From: Flammeovirga yaeyamensis
Lineage (GTDB): Bacteria; Bacteroidota; Bacteroidia; Cytophagales; Flammeovirgaceae
NCBI RefSeq assembly: GCF_018736045.1
Contig: NZ_CP076132.1
Span: 3,643,501-3,707,500, forward strand
Direction of reading: 5' to 3'
Length of the DNA stretch: 64,000 nt
Positions 8,133-17,597 of this stretch are shown here, in pieces (the stretch's first letter is position 1; the number at the start of each line of letters is the position of its first letter). The notes under the pieces were generated by a model. It was not told the DNA's origin, ran no database searches, and saw only the letters and a program-made list of their open reading frames with translations. Position numbers and translations under genes: made by a program.

Positions 8133-9146
8133 ATGATAGATAAACTTACGGCATCTGTAGGCACAGCTCTCGATCGTTTTATTCAACAAAAACAAGAGCA
8201 ATTTCCTTATGCTACAGGTGAACTCTCTCAATTATTGAGAGACATTGCCTTGGCTTCCAAAATTATTAACCGTGAAATTAACCGAGCAGGTTTAGCGGGT
8301 ATTGAAGGAGGAGCAGGATCTAATAATGTGCAAGGAGAAGCACAACAGAAACTAGACATGATTGCCGACGTGCGATTTACAAGAGCCCTTTCAAAAGGCG
8401 GAGAAACTTGCGGTATTGTTTCAGAAGAAATGGATGATATTATCGATACAGGTAATCATCATGCAAAATACATTGTCACAATAGATCCACTAGATGGATC
8501 TTCTAACATTGACGTAAATGTATTAGTAGGTACAATTTTTTCAATCTACAGAAGACGCTCCCCTATTGGCCGTCCACCAACTGAGGAAGATATGCTTCAA
8601 CAAGGAACTGAACAAATTGCTGCCGGTTATGTTCTTTACGGATCATCGACTATGCTGGTGTATTCTACTGGCTATGGGGTAAATGGTTTTACATACGAAC
8701 CTTCTTTGGGTGAATACTTCTTATCTCACCCCAACATGCAATGTAAAGAAGACGGATCCATTTTCTCTATAAACGAAGGAGGCTACAATACCTTCCCTGA
8801 AGGCCTGAAAGAATATATCGAAACTTGTAAAGAGAGGGAATATTCTGCTCGATACATCGGTTCTTTAGTGGGAGATTTCCATAGAAACCTTTTAAAAGGC
8901 GGAATCTATATCTACCCTTCTACTTCTAAATATTCAAAAGGAAAACTAAGATTGCTTTACGAATGTAATGCCTTGGCATTCCTTGCTGAACAATCTGGAG
9001 GTATGGCAACGAATGGATACAAACGAATATTGGAATTAAAACCTACCGAACTACACGAAAGGACACCCTTCTATGTAGGCTCTAAAAACATGGTGGAAGA
9101 AGCAATGCGCTGCTTACAACAACTAGAAAAGGTAGAAAAAATATAA
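8133..9146 (+). CDS. fbp: Class I fructose-1,6-bisphosphatase
   Basis: This 337-residue protein is a full-length class I FBPase, which removes the 1-phosphate of fructose 1,6-bisphosphate in gluconeogenesis. Visible signatures are the metal-binding segment [13 protein letters not shown], an upstream SEE region (IVSEEMDD), and the substrate loop [19 protein letters not shown] with the downstream EQSGG. The start ATG is well placed. It is monocistronic, with a terminator after the stop and a LacI-type palindrome upstream, so carbon-source control is plausible. Confidence 0.97.
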   Translation: MIDKLTASVGTALDRFIQQKQEQFPYATGELSQLLRDIALASKIINREINRAGLAGIEGGAGSNNVQGEAQQKLDMIADVRFTRALSKGGETCGIVSEEMDDIIDTGNHHAKYIVTIDPLDGSSNIDVNVLVGTIFSIYRRRSPIGRPPTEEDMLQQGTEQIAAGYVLYGSSTMLVYSTGYGVNGFTYEPSLGEYFLSHPNMQCKEDGSIFSINEGGYNTFPEGLKEYIETCKEREYSARYIGSLVGDFHRNLLKGGIYIYPSTSKYSKGKLRLLYECNALAFLAEQSGGMATNGYKRILELKPTELHERTPFYVGSKNMVEEAMRCLQQLEKVEKI

Positions 9147-9156
9147 TAAACCCTTG

Positions 9157-9191
9157 TGAGGCTGATTTTTAACATCAGCCTCATTTTTTTA
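9157..9191 (+). terminator. Terminator of fbp
   Basis: The stem TGAGGCTGAT/ATCAGCCTCA is perfect, has a 7-base loop, and is followed by TTTTTTT. Confidence 0.9.
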
Positions 9192-9293
9192 TTAGCATAA
9201 ATATTTTTAGTTAATAGTTTTGTTTTGAATTAAACATTCTGATTTTTTTTGATGTTATTTGGAAGATTACAACTTTCATCAAACATTATCAAA

Positions 9294-10526
9294 ATGTCAT
9301 TGACTAGAAACGAAAAACTAACACTTTATATGCTAGCGGCCATAAGTTTTACAAATATCTTAGATTTTGTTGTGCTTATGCCCCTTGGTCATACATTGCA
9401 AGAAACTTTCGACATGACTCCCTTTGAGTGGAGTGCTGTTGTTTCATCATATACTTTAGCAGCCGCAGTATCAGGTTTACTTTCCATTTTTATCATTGAT
9501 AAATTTGAAAGAAAGAAGATGTTTTTAAGCATCTACTTCTTCTTTACAATAGGTACATTTTTATGTGGTATTGCTACGACATATCAATTCTTATTGGTTG
9601 CACGATTATTCACTGGTATTTTTGGTGGATTAATCAATGCGGCTTTGTTTACGATTGTAGGCGATTTATTACCAGAAAATAAAAGAGGTACAGGCATCGG
9701 GATCTTAATGACGGGCTTTGCTGTATCTTCTGCTGTTGGTGTACCTATCGGGTTATACCTAGGAGTAAAAATTGATTGGCATGCTCCTTTCCTAATTATA
9801 TCCGCTCTAGCAGCCATATTATGGGTGGTCAGCTATAAGAGACTTCCGGTACTTGATGGGCATCTAACCCATAAAAACACAAAAACTTCTTTCGCAACAC
9901 CTTTATTAATGGTACTTAAGAATAAAAAGCAGTTGACAGGTTTATTTGCTTTGTCGTTGGTATTCTTTGGGCATTTTATCATTATTCCATTCTTCACTCC
10001 TTATTTGGTATCAAATATTGGGTTCGAAGACCAACAACTTACTTGGATTTATTTCTTTGGAGGTATCGCTACTATCTACTTTTCACCTAAAATTGGCCAA
10101 TGGTCTGATAAATTTGGCAAATACAAAACGTTTGTCATCATTTCCTTCATTACCATCCTACCCGTTTTAGTTTTAACGAATGTTGCTCCAATGAGTATTC
10201 CTTTTGTATTGGTATTATCTACTATTATGTTTATTTGTGGGTCACGTTCTATCCCCGCAAATGCATTACTTATAAATACCACAACAGCGGCACAGAGAGG
10301 TAGTTTTATGAGTATCCGTTCTTCTGTTCAGAATCTTTCACAAGGAGCAGCATCTTTTGCTTCTGGATTGATTATCACAACAAATTCGATAGATCAAACT
10401 TTAAATCATTATAATATTTTAGGATACATAAGCGTGACTGCAACAATGTTTGGTGTTGTGTTTTTCAAGTATTTGAAAGATAAGCCTGTAAGTAACACCC
10501 AAAAAGAATCTATATCCGTTCATTAA
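9294..10526 (+). CDS. MFS transporter (DHA1-like drug/sugar efflux type)
   Basis: This is a 12-helix major facilitator protein of about 410 residues. I prefer the ATG at 9294 (MSLTRNEKLTLY) over the upstream ATG at 9249, because the extra 15 residues are not typical of the family and MSLTRNEK directly precedes helix 1. Helix 1 (ISFTNILDFVVLMPLG) and loop 2-3 (DKFERKKMF) match the AraJ/Bcr-like efflux group. Substrates of this group include sugars and drugs, and none can be named here. The final 20 residues are a charged cytoplasmic tail. Confidence 0.85.
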   Translation: MSLTRNEKLTLYMLAAISFTNILDFVVLMPLGHTLQETFDMTPFEWSAVVSSYTLAAAVSGLLSIFIIDKFERKKMFLSIYFFFTIGTFLCGIATTYQFLLVARLFTGIFGGLINAALFTIVGDLLPENKRGTGIGILMTGFAVSSAVGVPIGLYLGVKIDWHAPFLIISALAAILWVVSYKRLPVLDGHLTHKNTKTSFATPLLMVLKNKKQLTGLFALSLVFFGHFIIIPFFTPYLVSNIGFEDQQLTWIYFFGGIATIYFSPKIGQWSDKFGKYKTFVIISFITILPVLVLTNVAPMSIPFVLVLSTIMFICGSRSIPANALLINTTTAAQRGSFMSIRSSVQNLSQGAASFASGLIITTNSIDQTLNHYNILGYISVTATMFGVVFFKYLKDKPVSNTQKESISVH

Positions 10527-10528
10527 TT

Positions 10529-10536
10529 TATCTTTG
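10529..10536 (+). promoter_or_regulatory. -7 element TATCTTTG for the YhcC-type gene
   Basis: A perfect TAnnTTTG lies just after the MFS stop and 80 bp before the next ATG. No good TTG is found at the -33 position, so only the -7 half is supported. Confidence 0.4.
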
Positions 10537-10615
10537 TATGCTAGATCAAAAAATCAATCATTTGTACTAAATCAAGTGATACTGATTTGGCGTGTTATTT
10601 TAAAATCCATTATTA

Positions 10616-11548
10616 ATGAATCAATCATCAAGAAGATATTTCCCTTATTCTGAACACCTTAAACAAAAATATGGTGGAAGAATCCAGAAAGTTTCTATTC
10701 ATGCAGACTTCACTTGTCCTAATAGAGATGGATCTTTAGGATATGGTGGTTGTACCTTCTGTAATAACGATAGTTTCGTACCTAATTATCTTCATGACGG
10801 TATGAAAAGTATTACCGAACAGATTGATCATGGCATGGAGTTCTTACCAGGAAGATACCATAGTGCGAAAGCTTTTGTAGGATATTTCCAAGCGTATTCG
10901 AATACTTATGGCACGGTAGAACACCTAAAGAGAATTTATTCTGAAGCCCTTGAACATGAGAAGATTGACGGACTAGTAATTGGTACACGTCCCGATTGTC
11001 TTTCTGATGAGCAATTGGATTATTTAGCCGATCTGGCCAAAGATCATTATATTTTTATTGAGTTTGGGATAGAATCTTGCTATAATAAGACATTAGAAAG
11101 GGTAAATAGAGGTCACTCTTACGAAGATTCTGTTGAGGCTATAAAGAAAGTTGCCGATAGAGGTATACCTGTGGCAGGCCATATGCTGTTTGGATTACCA
11201 GGTGAAAGCAGAGAAGAAACCTTAGCACAAGCGGAAATGATTTCAGAGTTACCTTTGGGGTCTGTAAAATTTCATCAGCTTCAGATTGTAAAAGGAACGA
11301 TTATGGCAAAACAATACAAAGAAGACCCTAATCAGTTTCCATTATTTCAACCTGATGAGTATGTTGATTTCATGGTGGATTTCTTAGAAAGACTTCGTCC
11401 TGATATGGCCATCCAACGTTTTAGTAGCGATACACCGATTAACCTTAGAATGGCACCTAATTGGGGAATCCGTCCAAATCAAATTCAATTGATGATTGAA
11501 AAGAGATTAAAAGAAAGAGATACCTATCAAGGTAAATTATATAAATAG
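10616..11548 (+). CDS. TIGR01212-family radical SAM protein (YhcC-like)
   Basis: This 310-residue radical SAM protein opens with the family's characteristic segment CPNRDGSLGYGGCTFCNN, which carries the cysteines for the 4Fe-4S cluster (C-T-F-C pair). It continues with the SAM-binding GT.PDCL and ESC/GHMLFGLPGE strands of the TIM barrel. Length and motif order agree with TIGR01212. The family's reaction is not established to my knowledge; relatives of Elp3 and HemN give only a broad hint. It ends before a hairpin terminator shared with the next promoter. Confidence 0.9.
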   Translation: MNQSSRRYFPYSEHLKQKYGGRIQKVSIHADFTCPNRDGSLGYGGCTFCNNDSFVPNYLHDGMKSITEQIDHGMEFLPGRYHSAKAFVGYFQAYSNTYGTVEHLKRIYSEALEHEKIDGLVIGTRPDCLSDEQLDYLADLAKDHYIFIEFGIESCYNKTLERVNRGHSYEDSVEAIKKVADRGIPVAGHMLFGLPGESREETLAQAEMISELPLGSVKFHQLQIVKGTIMAKQYKEDPNQFPLFQPDEYVDFMVDFLERLRPDMAIQRFSSDTPINLRMAPNWGIRPNQIQLMIEKRLKERDTYQGKLYK

Positions 11549-11657
11549 AATCAGAAAACTAGGTTCCGTTATCAAATAGATATTTTGATAATGATAAAAA
11601 AATAGAAAGAGATAAATAGAGTCAAAGAGCGATTGGTGAGCAATTTACTCTATTTTA

Positions 11658-11700
11658 GAGCCGTTTGTAAGGGAAGTTACAACGGCTTTCTTTATTTTTG
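11658..11700 (+). terminator. Terminator, overlapping the next -7 element
   Basis: The hairpin AGCCGTTTGTAA...TTACAACGGCT has a one-base bulge and is followed by a T-rich tract. The tract itself contains TATTTTTG (11693-11700), a perfect -7 element placed 33 bp before the J-protein ATG. Termination and initiation may therefore sit back to back. Confidence 0.65.
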
Positions 11701-11733
11701 TAGAGAAGAAAAGATCAAATTTGAAGAATCAAA

Positions 11734-12630
11734 ATGGCATACATCGATTATTATAAAGTTTTAGGAATTGATAAAAGTGCATCTCAAAGTGAGATCAAAA
11801 AAGCATATAGAAAATTGGCCCGTCAATATCATCCTGATAAAAACCCTGATGATAAAGCCGCTCAGAAGAAATTTCAAGAGGTAAACGAAGCCAATGAGGT
11901 ATTAAGTGATCCAGATAAAAGAAAGAAATACGATAAATACGGTAAAGATTGGGAACATGCCGATCAGTTTGAATCTCAAGGCTTCGGTGGTGGAGGCTTT
12001 GGCGGTTTTGGTCAAGGCGGAGGCGGCTTTGGTGGTTTTGGTAACTTTGACCAAGGTGGCGATTTCTCCGATTTCTTTAATTCCATGTTTGGTGGAGGAG
12101 GCAGAAGAGCTCCAAGACCTCAAAAAGGTGGTGATTTTAAAGTGAATATCAATTTAGATCTTACGGAAGTGTATGAAACACAGAAGAAAACCTATAAGAT
12201 CAATCAGAAAAATATTCGTGTTACAATCCCTGCCGGTATTGAAGATGGTCAGACAATCAAAATAAAAGGACACGGTAAAGATGGCATTAACGGAGGAGAG
12301 AAAGGCGACTTACTCATGACCTTTAATATTAGTAACTCCACTCCTTTCGAACGTAAAGGGGCCGATCTTTACAATACAGTCGATATTGATTTATATACTG
12401 CTATCCTTGGTGGTGAAATTACTATCGATACTTTCACTGGAAAAGTAAAGCTAAAAGTCGCTGCAGGAACACAAAACAATACAAAAGTTAAATTATCTGG
12501 AAAAGGCTTTGCCATCTATAAATCGGATAATAACTACGGTAACCTATATATTACCTACAACGTTGTGATTCCTAAAAACTTATCAGAAGAGCAAAAATCT
12601 CTATTTCAACAACTGAGAGATTTATCTTAA
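11734..12630 (+). CDS. CbpA-like DnaJ-family co-chaperone
   Basis: This 298-residue J-domain protein stimulates DnaK ATPase activity and delivers substrates. The J domain covers residues 4-70 with HPD at 33-35. A Gly/Phe-rich linker spans about 80-125 (repeated GGFGG). The two C-terminal substrate-binding domains follow directly, without the four CxxCxGxG zinc repeats. That makes it CbpA/DnaJ type II rather than DnaJ itself. A -7 element lies 33 bp upstream. Confidence 0.9.
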   Translation: MAYIDYYKVLGIDKSASQSEIKKAYRKLARQYHPDKNPDDKAAQKKFQEVNEANEVLSDPDKRKKYDKYGKDWEHADQFESQGFGGGGFGGFGQGGGGFGGFGNFDQGGDFSDFFNSMFGGGGRRAPRPQKGGDFKVNINLDLTEVYETQKKTYKINQKNIRVTIPAGIEDGQTIKIKGHGKDGINGGEKGDLLMTFNISNSTPFERKGADLYNTVDIDLYTAILGGEITIDTFTGKVKLKVAAGTQNNTKVKLSGKGFAIYKSDNNYGNLYITYNVVIPKNLSEEQKSLFQQLRDLS

Positions 12631-12660
12631 TCAAAACGATGATTAAAATCAGCTACTCTG

Positions 12661-12691
12661 TTGGATAGATAGTAACAATTGTTTATTATTG
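12661..12691 (+). promoter_or_regulatory. Candidate promoter for the 35-residue peptide gene
   Basis: TTG at 12661-12663 and TATTATTG at 12684-12691 (7 of 8 matches to TAnnTTTG counting the fixed and free positions) are separated by 20 bases. The peptide's ATG is 36 bp downstream. Confidence 0.4.
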
Positions 12692-12727
12692 TGGCGAATT
12701 AAAGGAATTTCATAAACTCCAACTAAC

Positions 12728-12835
12728 ATGGAAGCAATTACATATTTAGAGATCGCAGCGATGGGCTTCATGGTACCACCCTTATTAGTATCCATCGGCT
12801 ATGCTTTATACACGTTGAAACAAGACAAAGTATAA
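12728..12835 (+). CDS. 35-residue single-span membrane peptide
   Basis: ATG to TAA encodes 35 residues starting MEAITYLEI and ending YTLKQDKV. The central part, about residues 6-28, is one hydrophobic helix with a Pro-Pro in the middle (MVPPLLVSIGYALY). A basic end follows, predicting N-out/C-in topology. Support for a real gene: a near-consensus promoter upstream, a perfect 12-bp terminator stem starting 8 bases after the stop, and no other gene in the interval. The size and shape recall small subunits of membrane complexes such as oxidase accessory peptides. I cannot assign it to one. Confidence 0.6.
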   Translation: MEAITYLEIAAMGFMVPPLLVSIGYALYTLKQDKV

Positions 12836-12842
12836 CACCAAG

Positions 12843-12884
12843 AAACGATATCAATTATTTAAAGTTGATATCGTTTTTTTTTTT
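12843..12884 (+). terminator. Terminator of the 35-residue peptide gene
   Basis: The perfect stem AAACGATATCAA/TTGATATCGTTT has a 10-base loop and is followed by a long T run. Confidence 0.9.
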
Positions 12885-12899
12885 GCACTTGGGGTTGTG

Positions 12900-13201
12900 T
12901 ATAACCCATAATGTTTCATTGTACTTAGAGCTCGAGGGGCCAAGGCCACCTCGTTGGGGACGGAGATCGAAAGACAATTGTAATGTATTTTGGTTGTGAA
13001 TACTCTTTATACATCACTCTTTCTTCATAACAAATCAATCAAGATCCTTATATAACTCATAATATCTTAATACCCATAAACCTCGAGGGGCCAAGGCCGC
13101 CTTGTTGAGGACGGGATTGAGGCAAGTCTGTATCATATACCATATATATTGATAATATTGACACATCATACATCTCATCTCCCAACCATATTCCATGTAT
13201 T
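12900..13201. repeat. Two copies of a 151-bp direct repeat with a GC-rich hairpin
   Basis: TATAACCCATAAT at 12900 recurs as TATAACTCATAAT at 13051, and CTCGAGGGGCCAAGGCC at 12931 recurs at 13082. Both offsets are exactly 151. The 35-bp GC-rich core is about 90% identical between copies, while the flanks are more diverged. The core folds as CGAGG-GGCC-AA-GGCC-CCTCG. In copy 2 the closing CCTTG keeps pairing through a G-T wobble. GC content stands out from the AT-rich surroundings. The wider 12885-13450 stretch holds no credible gene. Confidence 0.75.
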
Positions 13202-13453
13202 ATCTCACATTTTTACATCATTTTTTTCAAAAACGACTACTTGGTGACGGGAAAACTACAATGTCATTTTTAATTTTTGATGTTCATTTTTTTAAAATTA
13301 TTGTTTTCTAACATCAAATAACTTACATATGTAAACAATATTAAATTTTACAATAAAATACTGATTATTAACTACTTTTGATTAATAAACTCCCGATTTT
13401 CTTAGAATAAGTCATGTAAGTTATCTTAACACATCCATTTTACCCCTTAATAA

Positions 13454-13481
13454 TTGACAATCACTTACTTAAGTTACTTTG
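13454..13481 (+). promoter_or_regulatory. Candidate promoter of the T9SS surface-protein gene
   Basis: TTGACA at 13454-13459 and TTACTTTG at 13474-13481 lie 17 bases apart measured from the TTG. The second box matches TAnnTTTG at all but one fixed position. The leader to the ATG is about 70 bp. Confidence 0.45.
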
Positions 13482-13554
13482 TACAAATACATCCTTTTCA
13501 TCAACAAAACCGTTAAGAAAACTGAACCTAATAACTATTTAACTCGCTAAAAAG

Positions 13555-15651
13555 ATGAAAAAGATTTTATTATTATTGCTCCTAATTTTTATTACAAAAT
13601 TATCATTATTAGCCCAAACCTACTCAGTATCAAGTTCTGCATCTGGTTTTATATATATAGGAACAAGAGGAAGTTTATCAGATTTTGAGGATGAGGATGG
13701 AAATTCATTACCTTCTTGGACAGGAAATTATAATGTTAGAATTCAATCTGGAAAGAATGTATATATAGGAAATAACTCTTTTGATCCAGACGTAGTTATC
13801 GATACTTTATTTGTGGACGGTACTATTAATAATACAGCTTATAGAACTACTTGTCATTTTGGAACGATCATCGTTTCTGGTACAGGTAACTTTAATGGCG
13901 ACAATCACTCAGGTGGTCGTTTATATGTAAATGTTCAAGATATTGTTTTAGAAGACGGTGCTGAATTCGCTGTACCTTCTGTAGGATCTAACTCTTATTC
14001 TGGTCTAAACTGGACAGGTGGTATTTCTGTAGAGGATAACGTGACTTTATCAACTAGTGGTGCATCAAATAATTTAATCTCTTCAGCTCAGATTAACGCT
14101 TTACCTGGTGATAACCCAAAATCAATTGTTCAAGGTACTATTGAAGGTATTCCTTCGAATGTAGGTGATATCGTATTAACAGGTAATGCCGCATTAGTAA
14201 CTAACTTAGCTGGTCAGACAGTAGATATTTATACACAAGGAAACGATTTAGTTATTGCCGATTCAGTAAGTTCTACAGTAACCGTACACCTTGATGATAA
14301 CTCAGACGATGCAATCCAACCTTCAGTAGATTTAACTTTTGCAGGTCAATCTGCTGGTACAGTAACTATTGCAACAGGTGAGAACAGAGTACGTTCTTTA
14401 ACGATGAATACTACAGGTACTTCAGGAATCACATTAAATGGTACTTTAGAGATCTTCAATACTTCGTATAACACTTCTTCTTTGACGTTAACGAATGGTA
14501 TCTTAAACACAACAACGGCGAATGTTTTAGGAATGAATGAATTCTCTTACGTTACCAACGCCAACTATTCTTGGTCTACATATGCTTCTGGTGGTTCTGA
14601 TAACTCACATATTAACGGTCCATTACTTAAAACAATTAACTATACCTCTGGATTACAAGTAGCATTAAGTATTGTTGCGAACAACTTCCACTTAATCTAC
14701 CCAGTAGGTAACGGAACAAAATTAAGAGAAGCTGGTGTAGCTGCTTTTACAGCCAACTCTGCAGTGAACTTTAGAATTGAATACCATGATAACGCACACA
14801 CTAATTTAAGTATTGATCCAATGGCAACAGTTTCAGCAGTAAGTGCTTCTGAGTATTGGGATGTAGATAGAACATCAGGTTCTTCGGTTGCCTCAGTAAT
14901 CTTAACTTATGATGACGAGAGCGGTGTAAATAACACCTATGTAAGTGATGTTGAAGTAATGCACTACGATGGTACACACTGGGAATCACAAGGACAAGCA
15001 GCCAATACTACAGAAAGTAATAACCACGGTATTTTATTATCAACTTCTGCTTCAAGTTTCTCACCTTTTACTTTAGGTGGTGGTTCTGATCACGATTTAC
15101 CAGTGGAATTAGTAACGTTCAATGCTGAAGTAAATGATAACGACGAAGTAGTATTGTTCTGGGAAACTGCTACTGAATTAAATAACTCTCATTTTGAAAT
15201 CGAAGCTTCTACAGACGGTAGACACTTTAACAAAATTGGTGAAGTGGATGGTAACGGTAACTCTAATGTTACCATCGAATATGATTTTGTTGTAGACCAT
15301 GCACATTCAGTGAAATATAAGAAATATAGATTAAAGCAAGTTGATTTTGATGGTGCATTCGAATATTCAAACGTTGTAACGATCAATACACACAACTTAA
15401 TTCACGGTACTGAATTGTCATTATACCCAGTACCAGCACACGGAACAATCCATGCAAGAGTATCTTCGGATGAGGATTTAGAAAATGCATCAGCAGTAAT
15501 CTTAAATGCTTTAGGTGTTGCAGTTAAAACTGTAGATATGCACCACATGGATACAATTAACATTAATGACTTAAATGATGGAATCTATTACTTAAGCATC
15601 TCCACTCATAACGGTCATAAAGAAGTAAAAAGATTTATAGTACACAACTAG
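13555..15651 (+). CDS. T9SS-exported surface protein with a beta-rich repeat body
   Basis: This 698-residue exported protein begins with a signal peptide, MKKILLLLLLIF...LLAQ, cleaved near residue 20. The middle is Thr/Ser/Asn/Gly-rich beta sequence typical of adhesins or surface layers. At about 520-610 there is the common Bacteroidota module beginning LPVELVTFNAEV and containing WETATELNNSHFEIEAS. The last 80 residues are a type A T9SS sorting domain (LSLYPVPAHGTIH, then LNDGIYYLSI and a basic KRFIVHN end). It should pass the outer membrane through T9SS. No enzymatic motif is visible. Confidence 0.88.
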   Translation: MKKILLLLLLIFITKLSLLAQTYSVSSSASGFIYIGTRGSLSDFEDEDGNSLPSWTGNYNVRIQSGKNVYIGNNSFDPDVVIDTLFVDGTINNTAYRTTCHFGTIIVSGTGNFNGDNHSGGRLYVNVQDIVLEDGAEFAVPSVGSNSYSGLNWTGGISVEDNVTLSTSGASNNLISSAQINALPGDNPKSIVQGTIEGIPSNVGDIVLTGNAALVTNLAGQTVDIYTQGNDLVIADSVSSTVTVHLDDNSDDAIQPSVDLTFAGQSAGTVTIATGENRVRSLTMNTTGTSGITLNGTLEIFNTSYNTSSLTLTNGILNTTTANVLGMNEFSYVTNANYSWSTYASGGSDNSHINGPLLKTINYTSGLQVALSIVANNFHLIYPVGNGTKLREAGVAAFTANSAVNFRIEYHDNAHTNLSIDPMATVSAVSASEYWDVDRTSGSSVASVILTYDDESGVNNTYVSDVEVMHYDGTHWESQGQAANTTESNNHGILLSTSASSFSPFTLGGGSDHDLPVELVTFNAEVNDNDEVVLFWETATELNNSHFEIEASTDGRHFNKIGEVDGNGNSNVTIEYDFVVDHAHSVKYKKYRLKQVDFDGAFEYSNVVTINTHNLIHGTELSLYPVPAHGTIHARVSSDEDLENASAVILNALGVAVKTVDMHHMDTININDLNDGIYYLSISTHNGHKEVKRFIVHN

Positions 15652-15678
15652 AATATAAAGCAAGTAAGCGAGGGTTCA

Positions 15679-15707
15679 AAGCCATTCCGAAAGGGATGGC
15701 TTTTTTA
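15679..15707 (+). terminator. Terminator
   Basis: The stem AAGCCATTCC/GGGATGGCTT has a GAAA tetraloop and one wobble, and is followed by TTTTT. It ends the surface-protein transcript. Confidence 0.9.
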
Positions 15708-15836
15708 TTTCGTATAATATCTAACATTCGTTTAGTTAATTTAATTTGAATTTAAACTCTTAAATTAATCAATAATGATGCACTTAAAGCATCTTATTTA
15801 AAACAAAAGTTAAATAAATAATTAATTTGAAACATG

Positions 15837-15870
15837 TTTGATATTAAACAAGTATATGTTTTTAGATTTG
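15837..15870 (+). promoter_or_regulatory. Promoter of the sulfatase gene
   Basis: TTTG at 15837-15840 and TAGATTTG at 15863-15870 are separated by 22 bases, within the Bacteroidota range. The ATG is 48 bp downstream. Confidence 0.5.
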
Positions 15871-15917
15871 CACTCGTGATGATATCAAGAGATAAAATCA
15901 AATAACTAATAATTGAT

Positions 15918-17477
15918 ATGAAAAAGATAATACTACCATTTACCGCACTCCTTCTTTGTTTTGCGAACCTAACGGCTTTCGCAAAAAAAGATCCTAAAAA
16001 ACCGAACTTCCTAATCCTTTGGGGAGACGACATCGGAATGTATAACCTTTCTTTCTGGAATAGAGGAATGATGGGTTATAAAACTCCAAACATCGATAAA
16101 ATCGCTGAAGACGGAATCACTTTTACTGATTACATGGCAGAGCAATCTTGTACTGCTGGTCGTTCTTCATTCATCACTGGTCAGGCTGGTATCCGTACAG
16201 GTATGACTAAAGTTGGTCTTCCTGGAGCAGAAAAAGGTTTGACTGATGATACTGCTACACTTGCAGAACTTTTAAAAGCACAAGGTTATGCAACTGGTCA
16301 ATTTGGTAAGAACCACTTTGGTGATAGAGACGTTGATTTACCTACCAACCATGGTTTCGATGAATTCTTTGGTAACCTTTACCACTTAAATGCAGAGGAA
16401 GAGCCAGAATTACCTGATTACCCTCAAGACCCTGAATTCAAAAAGAAATTTGGCCCAAGAGGTGTAATTCACTCTTATGCTGACGGTCGTGTTTCTGATA
16501 CTGGTCCTTTGACTAAGAAAAGAATGGAAACAATTGACAACGAAGTAATGGGTGTTGCTCAAGAATTTATCCAAAAGCAAGTAGATGCTGACCAACCTTT
16601 CTTTGTTTGGTTCAATACAACAAGAATGCACTTCAGAACACACATTACTGAAGAAGAAGCGGGTAAATCAGACGGACAAGGGATCTATGCTGATGCAATG
16701 GTTTCTCATGATGAGGTAATTGGAGAGATGTTGAACTTCATCGAAAAGTTAGGTATTGAGGAAAACACTTTCGTGATGTACTCTACAGATAACGGTCCTC
16801 ACTACAACTCATGGCCTGATGCTGCAGTAACTCCATTTAGAGGAGAGAAAAACACTAACTGGGAAGGTGGTTACCGTGTTCCTTGTATGGTGAAGTTCCC
16901 AGGTAAAATTCCTGCAGGTCAAGTATCAAATGGTATGGTTTCTCACTTAGACTGGGTACCAACTATCCTTCACTATGCAGGTAATGATAACATCAAACAA
17001 GACTTATTAGATGGTGGTGTAGAAGCGAATGGTAAGACATTCAAAGCACACTTAGATGGTTATGATTTAGTAGATCACTTAGCCGGAAAAGAAGAATCTC
17101 CACGTCACGAATTCCTATACTTTAACGATGATGCTCAATTAACTGCTATCAGAATGGACGATTGGAAGATTGTCTTCATGGAGCAAAGAGCACATCAAAT
17201 GGCCGTATGGTCAGAGCCTTTCGTAACACTTAGACTTCCTAAGATTTTCAACTTAAGAAGAGACCCTTACGAGCGTGCAGACATTGACTCAAACGCTTAT
17301 TGGGACTGGTATTTCGATCACGTGCCTTACTTATACATGGCACAAGATAAAGTAGGTCAATTTATGGCTACTTTAATGGAATATCCTCCAAAACAAAAGG
17401 CCGCATCTTTCACTGTGGATCAAATTATGGAAAGCATAATTAAGCAGACTGAAAATGCGAAACAGAATCGACAATAG
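15918..17477 (+). CDS. Secreted sulfatase (arylsulfatase A type)
   Basis: This 519-residue exported sulfatase has a signal peptide of about 22 residues ending AFA. Metal ligands appear in LWGDDIG near the N-terminus and in MYSTDNGPH later. The maturation motif is C78-T-A-G-R, where Cys78 should become formylglycine. The third position is Ala rather than Pro, a form that anaerobic-type maturases accept. Related proteins carry the same EQSCTAGR block. It would desulfate aryl or polysaccharide sulfates in the periplasm, useful for algal polysaccharides. No maturase or polysaccharide lyase gene is nearby. Confidence 0.92.
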   Translation: MKKIILPFTALLLCFANLTAFAKKDPKKPNFLILWGDDIGMYNLSFWNRGMMGYKTPNIDKIAEDGITFTDYMAEQSCTAGRSSFITGQAGIRTGMTKVGLPGAEKGLTDDTATLAELLKAQGYATGQFGKNHFGDRDVDLPTNHGFDEFFGNLYHLNAEEEPELPDYPQDPEFKKKFGPRGVIHSYADGRVSDTGPLTKKRMETIDNEVMGVAQEFIQKQVDADQPFFVWFNTTRMHFRTHITEEEAGKSDGQGIYADAMVSHDEVIGEMLNFIEKLGIEENTFVMYSTDNGPHYNSWPDAAVTPFRGEKNTNWEGGYRVPCMVKFPGKIPAGQVSNGMVSHLDWVPTILHYAGNDNIKQDLLDGGVEANGKTFKAHLDGYDLVDHLAGKEESPRHEFLYFNDDAQLTAIRMDDWKIVFMEQRAHQMAVWSEPFVTLRLPKIFNLRRDPYERADIDSNAYWDWYFDHVPYLYMAQDKVGQFMATLMEYPPKQKAASFTVDQIMESIIKQTENAKQNRQ

Positions 17478-17532
17478 TAATACACGTTCTCATTATATGT
17501 ACAAATACTAACATTCTAATTGCTTACTTTAG

Positions 17533-17560
17533 CCCCACTTTTATTTTAAAGTGGGGTTTC
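17533..17560 (+). terminator. Terminator of the sulfatase gene
   Basis: The perfect stem CCCCACTTT/AAAGTGGGG has a 6-base loop and is followed by a T-rich tail. Confidence 0.88.
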
Positions 17561-17597
17561 TTATTTTTAGAATTCAACTCAACAAAAATAATTTTTT

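Noticed and set aside
9249-9293. Upstream ATG of the MFS transporter
   Set aside because: It adds 15 residues before a natural MSLTRNEK start and lies in a T-rich stretch that looks like leader DNA.
12900-13201. CRISPR array
   Set aside because: There are only two copies, 151 bp apart, with partly similar intervening sequence; spacers and cas genes are absent.
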